DNA of 64,000 nucleotides, taken from the NCBI RefSeq assembly GCF_963082655.1, contig NC_081556.1, forward strand, positions 155,994,578-156,058,577. Direction: 5' to 3'. Under the pieces are notes generated by a model. That model had not been told where the DNA came from. It was given only the letters and a program-made list of their open reading frames with translations, and did not search any database. Positions 57,515 to 64,000 of this stretch are shown here, one piece after another (positions within the stretch are counted from its first letter, which is position 1; each line of letters opens with the position of its first letter). The translations under genes were made by a program, and so were the position numbers. The stretch is from Stomoxys calcitrans. Its lineage: Eukaryota > Arthropoda > Insecta > Diptera > Muscidae.

Positions 57515-58931
57515 TGACAGTTGTTCACGTGAAAAGTCGAATATAGTACCAACCATTATACAAAACCCATATAATCTACAAAAATAACAATTTGTTTTTA
57601 ATAATTTTACCAATAAAATGAAGTTTGACAATTAAACCACATTGCGAATAGTTGGCAAAACCCACAAATGTAAAAAACGCCGAATCGAGAGGGGAAAACA
57701 TGCGAATATTCAAAAGAAACTTATTTTGTTTGGCATTATTGTTATTGTTGTTCTGTTTATCATCTATCGGATCCGATTGAGCTTCATTTACGCCGGCAAA
57801 GGAACAAAACAACACAAACGGGTAGACAGGCAGACACGACAACAACTCCCAGCATCCACATCCCCATCATCATCATCGGCTGTATCGACGTCATCGGCGT
57901 CGTCATCGACATCGCCATCGCACAACATCGGCAAATAAGCCGAGCCGCCCTTACTTACCAAAAAAAGCCAACTACATTTGTGCACGTAGATGCTTTGAAT
58001 CGCTGATAAAACGATGAAAAACAATAAAAACAAAAAACAGAACAAACAGAAAATTCGCCCAATACATTTCATTGCAGGAGATATCGCGGAACCTAAACAC
58101 ACCACAAAGCTCCACCAAGTGGAGGCTTCCTCCTCAAAGCAAGGCGCAACTTGAAACACACAACCCCACTTGCCTCATTCAGACTCGTCGTAGTTAAGAG
58201 ACAACTTGCGAAAGGCAACAACAACTACAACAGCGCTCACTCGCTCTTTAAAGGCCCAACAACAAAACATCAACAACTTTTTGTCCAAGAATCGCCAACA
58301 ACTCCCAATAATCGCAGTAACAGAAACAACAACAACAACAGAGTAATATCCCAAAAGCAAAATGAAAACCCACCAATGTGGACCAAAGAGGTTGCCTGGG
58401 GGAGGGGAGTTAAGGAGAACAGAATCAAAAACTACAACACTAGCAACAATAACAACAACAATATAACAACATCAAAACACTACAAAGTGCAGATCGTTTT
58501 GGATCGGTTCGGTGTCTTTTGAACATTTTCGAATGGCTGTAGAGTCATGGGAACCAAGTTTTTACATTCCACAAATGCTTCTGTTTTGCTGCAACAAAAC
58601 AGCAGCAGCATATAGTGGTCTTCGATTCACCCAACCGACCGGCCGAGCGACCATCAAGCCAACCAATGAACCAAACATACAGACAGCCATTTAGTCATCC
58701 ATCCATTCACTTGCCTTTGCCGGCAAAGAACTTACTTCACCATTAGCTGCTGAATCTACCCAAAGCCACATGAAAACAACAAAAACATTTGAGGAAAAAA
58801 ATTGAACTTTTTCAACGTTTTTAGGATGTGCCTGCCACACATATGAAAAAAAAAATTATAAAGCGAATGAGTTTGGCCACAGTGTTTGGTCTTTAGTCTT
58901 TGGTCATATAATTTTCAACAAAATTGTTATG
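57515..58931. other. CAA/AAC-rich stretch, possible host 5' leader
   Basis: Rich in CAACAA and AACAAT runs (58206-58345 and 58435-58475), as often seen in long 5' untranslated or low-complexity exon regions of fly genes. A 98-codon frame (57642-57938) has a basic start, a hydrophobic run 'LILFGIIVIVVLFIIY' and a serine-rich tail, but no homology is recognised. No splice structure could be fixed. Confidence 0.35.
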
Positions 58932-59533
58932 AAGCTCAAATATATCAGGTTATGGACCAATTCAAATCATATTTGGCACAGTTGTTGGAAGTCATAACAA
59001 AACACTTCTTGCAAAATTTCAGCCAAATCGCATAAGAATTTCGCTCTTTAGTGGCTTAAGAAGTCAAGATTCAAGATCGGTTTATATGCCAGCTATATCA
59101 GGTTATGGATCGATTTCAACCATACTTGGTACAGTTATTGGAAGTCATGACGAAACACGTCGTGCAAAATTTCAGCCGATTGGGATCGGAATTGCGTCCT
59201 CTAGAGGCTGAAGAAGTCAAGACCCCAAATCGGTTTATATGGCAGCTATATCAAAACATGGACCGATATGGTCCATTTACAATCCCAACCTACCAACACC
59301 TATAAGAAGTATTTGTGCAAAATTTTAAGCGGCTAGCTTTACTTCTTCGAAAATTAGCGTGCTTTCGACAGACAGATGGACCGACGGACGGACGGACCTA
59401 GCCATGTCGATATAAAATGTCATGACGATCAAGAATATATATACTTTACAGGATCTGAGACAAATATTTCAAAGAGTTACAAACAGAATGACGAAATTAG
59501 TATACCCCTATCCTATGGTGGAGGGTAAAAAAA
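58932..59533 (+). mobile_element. MM1 element, 5'-truncated
   Basis: Starts in mid-unit ('atatatcaggttatggacca'), two full core units, (GACGGAC)n at 59368-59396, core and (TA)n, and 3' end 'atggtggagggtaaaaaa' (59515-59532). Confidence 0.82.
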
Positions 59534-59554
59534 CGAGTTCCAGGTAAAGCCCTA

Positions 59555-59800
59555 CACCATTTAACATAAAAGCAAAAGTTAGACTCGATAGGGTAAAGAA
59601 GTTGCAGCGTTATCACGATGCTGACGAATTTCCGAACAACGTGAGAAAACTTTCCCTACTGTACAATTCGTTACCTCCCAATACTATCGTGTTTACGGAA
59701 ATATTACGTTCGTAGACCATGGTCGTACCAAAAAGGCTCGCCACCGTCACATAAAGCACGTGTATGCCAAGAGTGGCTAAAGTTCATGTTCATCACGAGC
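59555..59800 (+). pseudogene. Tc1/mariner-type transposase scrap
   Basis: Frames around 59600-59640 read 'KKLQRYHDADEFPNNV'-like residues, as before the first catalytic Asp of insect mariner-like enzymes. Frames at 59730-59790 read 'SPPSHKARVCQEWLKFM', as after the second catalytic Asp. Large internal deletions and stops make it a relic. Different family from 15830-16765. Confidence 0.5.
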
Positions 59801-60109
59801 CAATCCGATTGACTTTTTAGGGCATTTTAAAGTGAAAGGTAAGGAGTAAATATGATAATATAGATGTACTGAAGAAAGTGACTGCACTGGAATAGGCCAA
59901 AATAGCGGCAGATTACATAATATAACTATGTAATCTGATTCAGAGCAATAGTCAAGGCAAAAGGTGATCATATCGAGCAAAAGTAAATGGATTCTGAAAT
60001 AAATATCACTTTCACACATTTTTGGTTCACTAAAAATAATTGCATACAGAAAAATGAGGTCGGTTGAATTGGTAACACTTCTTGTCAGCACCCTGTATAT
60101 TCCTGCACA

Positions 60110-60510
60110 GAAAAAAAATTGCCTCAAAATAAAAGATACTATCTTAAAATTTAAGCTGCTATATACTTACAGACAAAACCATCCATTACGAATTTCAATC
60201 GTTCATTGATTATCATTTTACTTCACAGGTGAGTGTCCAATTACTATTTTTTGAAAAAATCTTTTCTTTAACATTAAAAGACGATCCTATTTGGAAGGCA
60301 ATTCTGTGTCTTCTACTCAGATACAACATAACCATTCCCCTTACTCTATTAACTAACCTTCACTACATGATTTGTGTCTCTAATAAAGAGGCACAAAGTT
60401 AAGTATCTATTAAACTACCAATTAAGATAAAAAAATCCTTAATATCAAGTAAAATATCTTTCACCAAAGGAAGTTTTTCCTCAAAAAGTTGGAAATTTTT
60501 TAACTAAGAT
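60110..60510 (+). repeat. MITE-like dispersed repeat (copy 2) with a second block
   Basis: 60110-60300 matches 38648-38895. The block 60428-60510 ('aatccttaatatcaagtaaa', 'tcctcaaaaagttgg') matches 21470-21540. If both blocks are one element, the copies at 21.5 and 38.7 kb are its two halves. Confidence 0.55.
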
Positions 60511-60640
60511 AAAAAAGTTTCAGAGCTAAATCCAATTTCGACAAAATCTTCAATAAAAATTAAATTGTGACGAATCTTTCAAAAATCTTTTTAAATCAGA
60601 TTTAATTGAAATATTCAATGAAAAACTAATCTATACATGT

Positions 60641-61805
60641 TTTTATACTCACCACCATATTCGTCTAAGACCCCATAAAAAATATATATTCTTGATCGTC
60701 TCGACGCTCTGAGTTGATCTAGCCATGTCCGTCCGTCTTTCTAAATCACGATAGCGGTCGAACTCGCAAAGCTAGCCGCTTGAAATTTTGCACAGATACT
60801 TAATATCGATGTAGGTCGTTGGGGATTGCAAATGGGCCATCTCGGTTCAGATTTAGTATGCAAATGCAAATTTTGCCCATGAACATTCCACTAAGGAACA
60901 GGGGCAAACTTCTTACATATCAATGAGTGCAGTCCGATTCAAGTTTTTAAGCTCAATGATAAGGGGTCATCTTCTTGGAGAAAAGTTTTACATGGCATAG
61001 TACCTCACTAATGTTGCCAGCATTAGGAGGGGAAACCACCGCTGAAATTTTTTTCTGATGGTCTCGCCTGGATTCGAATCCAGGCGTTCAGCGTTATAGA
61101 CGGACATGCTAACCTCTGCGCTACGGTGGCCTCCTCTGATTTAGTATAGCTCCCATAAAAACCAATCTTCCAATTTGACTCCCTAAGCCCCTCGAAACAA
61201 TTTTTGTCCGATTCGGCTGAAATTTTGCATGTGGTGCTCTGTTATGACTTCTATTAACTGTGTCTAGTACAGTCTAAATCGGTCTATAACCTGATATAGC
61301 TCCCATATAAACCGATCTCCCGATTTGACTCCTTGAACCCCTACAAGCCACAATTTTTGTCCGATTTGGCTAAAATTGAGTAAGTAGTGTTTTGTTATGA
61401 CCTCCAACATCTTTGCCTACTACGGTTCAAATTGGTCAATAACCTGATTTAGCCATCATATAAACCGATCGCCCGATTTGACTTCTTGAGGCCTTACAAG
61501 ACGCAATGTTTGTCCTAATTTGCTGAAAATTTGCATGCAGCGTTCTGTTACGATTTCCAACAACTGTGCCAAATACGGTCCAAATAAGTCCACAACCTGA
61601 TATAGCTCCCATGTAAACCGGTCTCTCGATCATCCTTGTTCGGTTCCTAGAAGCTTTAATTTCTGCTGGTTTGACAAAAGTTTGTTATGCAGAATAAAAA
61701 TATGCCCTTCAACTAAATTTATTTTGTATAAATTTTTTTTACAGAATACATGGTGGTGGGTTCCCAAGATTCGGCCCGGCCGAACTTAGCCCGCTTTTAC
61801 TTGTT
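60641..61805 (-). mobile_element. MM1b element, complete, reverse, with nested SINE
   Basis: Left end 'ttttatactcaccaccat'; (TA)n, core and (GTCY)n near 60680-60745. Right end 'catggtggtgggttcccaag', the perfect palindrome TTCGGCCCGGCCGAA and TTTTACTTGTT (61795-61805). Four core units, the first interrupted by the SINE-1 at 60860-61137. Confidence 0.88.
60860..61137 (-). mobile_element. SINE-1 inserted in MM1b, 10-bp target duplication
   Basis: Minus-strand copy. GATTTAGTAT flanks it at 60850-60859 and 61138-61147. Joining the flanks gives the usual MM1b core ('cagatttag(at)atagctccc'), so the insertion site is certain. The body lacks about 40 bases of 'gccgagtccgaacggcgtgc', present in other copies. 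A/B boxes intact. Confidence 0.93.
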
Positions 61806-63700
61806 TTAGGAATATCTAATTTCGGCGACATTTTACCTTTAAATCATATGTCGTTCAGATTTTACAAAACAATCAAATTCAGACAAATGTTAACTGTGCA
61901 ACTCAAGTTTAACCTTAATTTAGGAGTACTCAAAACACTGTCATAATCCATGGACTTGCAGATATTGAATGGTTACTACACTTTGAGAGTTTGGCTTAAA
62001 TAGTTTTATTTAGACCATAAAACAAACACACACCTACCGCACATGGACAATGGTGGAGCGTATGGACGCCCCGTTAGTATTCCCAATACTAGCTACACGA
62101 TATGACTTATGCTTGGCACTTCAAACATGGCGCTGTCGCTTTTAAAACGGTGACTTTAATTTGGGAAAATTAATGAGTTGTCGGTTCGTTGGTTAGCTGG
62201 TTGATTAAGCGAATGTGGAAAATTGAATTAAAATTAAATGAATTTAGTTCGCCGCATAGAAAAGTCATTGGAAGTGCACGATGCGATGCTATCCCCTAGC
62301 TGCAGCAATTTGAAATACATAATTGAATAATTGCGGAGTGTGTGTTCCATATTTTAAAATACTTGACTAAAATGGTTAAAGTCACCTGTCGTCGTAGTCG
62401 TTGTCGGTTTCTTTTTAATGCCGGCCACGAGTGGATGGCTGGGATGATGGCTTAAACCAAAAAATTCCCATAAATTGTGGAAAAGATGAACCAGCAGCAG
62501 CAGCAGCAGCAGCATAAACACACAAATGAAGCGAAAAAAGGAAAGGCAATGGCTACTAAGACACTAAGAGCAACGATGGATGACCACCTGAGAGAAAATC
62601 TTTAAATGCGTCAATCGACGATTTGTGGACAGGACACAATCAGCGTGTTAATGTCTTATCTTAATTGCTACTGGCCTGCTTTGAATTTTCGAAATGCATC
62701 CTCAATGTAAAACCAGACAAGATGTTTTTTTTTGTTTTCTTGGCTAAAGTCCCAGCTGAAGCAACGGCCCCATTAGCAAGCCTTGATGCATGGTCTGGCA
62801 ATGGTGACTCAAATTGGAAACGAATCTTCAACTAAACGTGGCCACATATTTTGTGGCAAAAAGAGAACAGTGAACACACTTGCCGCCACTCAAAATTTAA
62901 ATTCGAACCAAAACAAAAAAAAAAGTTTTTGTCATATCGCAATAATGTCTCACCAAAAGCCCTCAGTTTCTTTCTCCACTCCAGCTGAAGGTGATCTTTG
63001 GTGGTAATTTTGGGTGGCATTCAATCGACCTACCAGCAATACTCACCTCATTAGTTGACAATAGCACAGCTACCAGAAAAAGTTGCCTCAGCTATGGCAA
63101 TAGAAATGCATGCATACCAGCATGCAGGCATCTTCCACTCCATTCCCGTACCCATGCATCCATCCGTCTGCAGTTCGCAGCAACTTCATTCTTCCATAGG
63201 CATTGCCATGCATTTATTGTTCTCTCTGCCAGTTGTTACTACTTCACCGTGGCTGTGGCAGTTCCATTGTCCATAAACTGCAAGTGGTTTAAGTTGCATT
63301 TGCAACTATCACTCACCACAGCACCGAATTCTAAAGCTGTAATTCCTTTGAAATGGACTCCATGTGGAAATTGCCATTCGCCATTATGCGAGTGTGTGAA
63401 TTTAACTATTAAGTCTATATTAAGAGAACTTGTATTTGAGATGCCATGCAATGCGATTCGATGCGAGGACTCACCACAAAAAAGGAGTCCCAGGAATTCT
63501 TGAGATAGACCCAACGAATTGGTAGCATCCTACAGTGGTGGATGTGAGAAGTTTCACACTTTTGTGCTCACTGCTTCATAAGCCTTGGGGACTATGGGAT
63601 TTAGACAGAATTGATGATCATCCCAGGCTTTGTCCTGGCGGGGAAGAGGGCCAAGAGCAGTGCATTGGACACTCTGGGAAATAAAAAAAAAAACATCTAT
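61806..63700. other. Gene-free stretch, probably single-copy
   Basis: Contains a (CAG)7 tract (62492-62513). A 170-codon frame at 62991-63503 is cysteine- and histidine-rich without a recognisable finger or domain pattern and overlaps frames on the other strand. Could be host intronic or regulatory DNA. Confidence 0.4.
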
Positions 63701-63714
63701 TACCAAGACGTGTC

Positions 63715-63820
63715 CATAAATAGAAAAAGCCCCCATATAAACCGATCCTCCGATTTGACTTATTGAGTCCTTGAAGCCTCAATTTTTGTTCGATTTCGCT
63801 AAACTTTGGTCCGAAGTGTA
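63715..63820 (-). mobile_element. MM1b core fragment
   Basis: 'cccccatataaaccgatcct', 'ccgatttgacttattgagtc' and 'tttttgttcgatttcgctaa' form one isolated core unit. Confidence 0.6.
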
Positions 63821-63912
63821 CAAATAAGGCCAAAAAATCTCCATAAGTAATGCGGTTCTGATAGGCGCATGAATTAAAATATAATTATAATTTTTAATAA
63901 TATAATATAATT

Positions 63913-64000
63913 TTTATACTCTTCACCATAGGATTCATTCAGTTTGTAACAACTCGAAATATGCGTCTAAGACCCCATAAAAAATATATATTCTTGATCG
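63913..64000 (-). mobile_element. MM1b element, 3' end, cut by window edge
   Basis: 'tttttatactcttcaccata', 'cagtttgtaacaactcgaaa', 'gcgtctaagaccccataaaa', (TA)n and 'ttcttgatcg'. The rest lies beyond the window. Confidence 0.85.

Noticed and set aside
57642..57938. 98-codon frame with a hydrophobic run and Ser-rich tail
   Set aside because: The hydrophobic run comes from an ATTGTT-rich stretch and the Ser tail from a CATCAT/TCG microsatellite-like run. No homology; kept only as a note.
62991..63503. 170-codon Cys/His-rich open frame
   Set aside because: Cysteine spacing does not fit a zinc-finger pattern, and overlapping frames on the other strand are equally long.

Overview
The window looks like nuclear DNA of a brachyceran fly, most likely a calyptrate such as a house-fly or stable-fly relative (inference). 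It is AT-rich and has no bacterial-type operons. It has eukaryotic microsatellites, tRNA-derived SINEs with Pol III A/B boxes, decayed non-LTR reverse transcriptases and Tc1/mariner-like transposases. It also carries many copies of a dipteran non-autonomous element whose end has the order (TA)n, a roughly 33-bp core, then (GTCY)n. That order is known from dipteran 'mini-me' / DINE-1 (Helentron-associated) elements. No exon of a conventional host gene could be recognised. The best protein candidate is an intact, intronless 86-codon ORF at 15376-15636 that resembles a small mitochondrial inner-membrane subunit (COX8-like, tentative) and is followed by AATAAA and an A-run.

Two repeat families make up most of the structure. 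The first is the mini-me/DINE-like element (called MM here). It has four subfamilies (MM1, MM1b, MM2, MM3), each with its own tandem core of about 150 bp. Copies lie at 421-1567, 5610-6535, 7351-9145, 11463-11845, 12886-14698, 14816-15222, 17195-18448, 20165-21475, 23503-25205, 26311-26937, 29549-30630, 38908-40275, 54057-55584, 56744-57514, 58932-59533, 60641-61805 and 63913 to the window end, plus solo tips and core fragments. The second is a tRNA-derived SINE of about 280-320 bp (SINE-1), with about 20 complete, broken or nested copies on both strands. A minor tRNA-like family (SINE-2) appears twice.

Other mobile remnants: a transposase pseudogene at 15830-16765 (-), a second transposase scrap at 59555-59800 (+), and pieces of a Jockey/R1/I-type non-LTR element at 25640-25815 (+), 35013-36345 (-), 37081-38430 (-) and 40385-40700 (-). 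There is also a ~3.3-kb element at 44150-47470 bounded by imperfect terminal inverted repeats and carrying two unrelated tandem arrays (periods ~155 and ~125 bp). The remaining stretches (roughly 9.2-11.1, 18.9-20.1, 27.4-29.4, 32.2-34.4, 40.7-43.5, 51.6-54.0, 57.5-58.9 and 61.8-63.7 kb) look like single-copy intronic or intergenic fly DNA with CA, CAG, CAA and TGGC microsatellites.

The most informative observations are these. (1) The subterminal inverted repeats of the MM subfamilies differ in sequence but stay complementary within each subfamily. (2) The 44-47.5 kb element combines TIRs with two satellites. (3) The small intact ORF may be a retrocopy. (4) Several dated insertions exist: SINE-1 copies with clean target duplications, one of them inside an MM element, and an MM element inside a SINE. 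(5) There is a cluster of TATCGATA (DREF-type) sites at 23.03-23.3 kb. I found no evidence of a new multi-gene system; the novelty here is in repeat biology.
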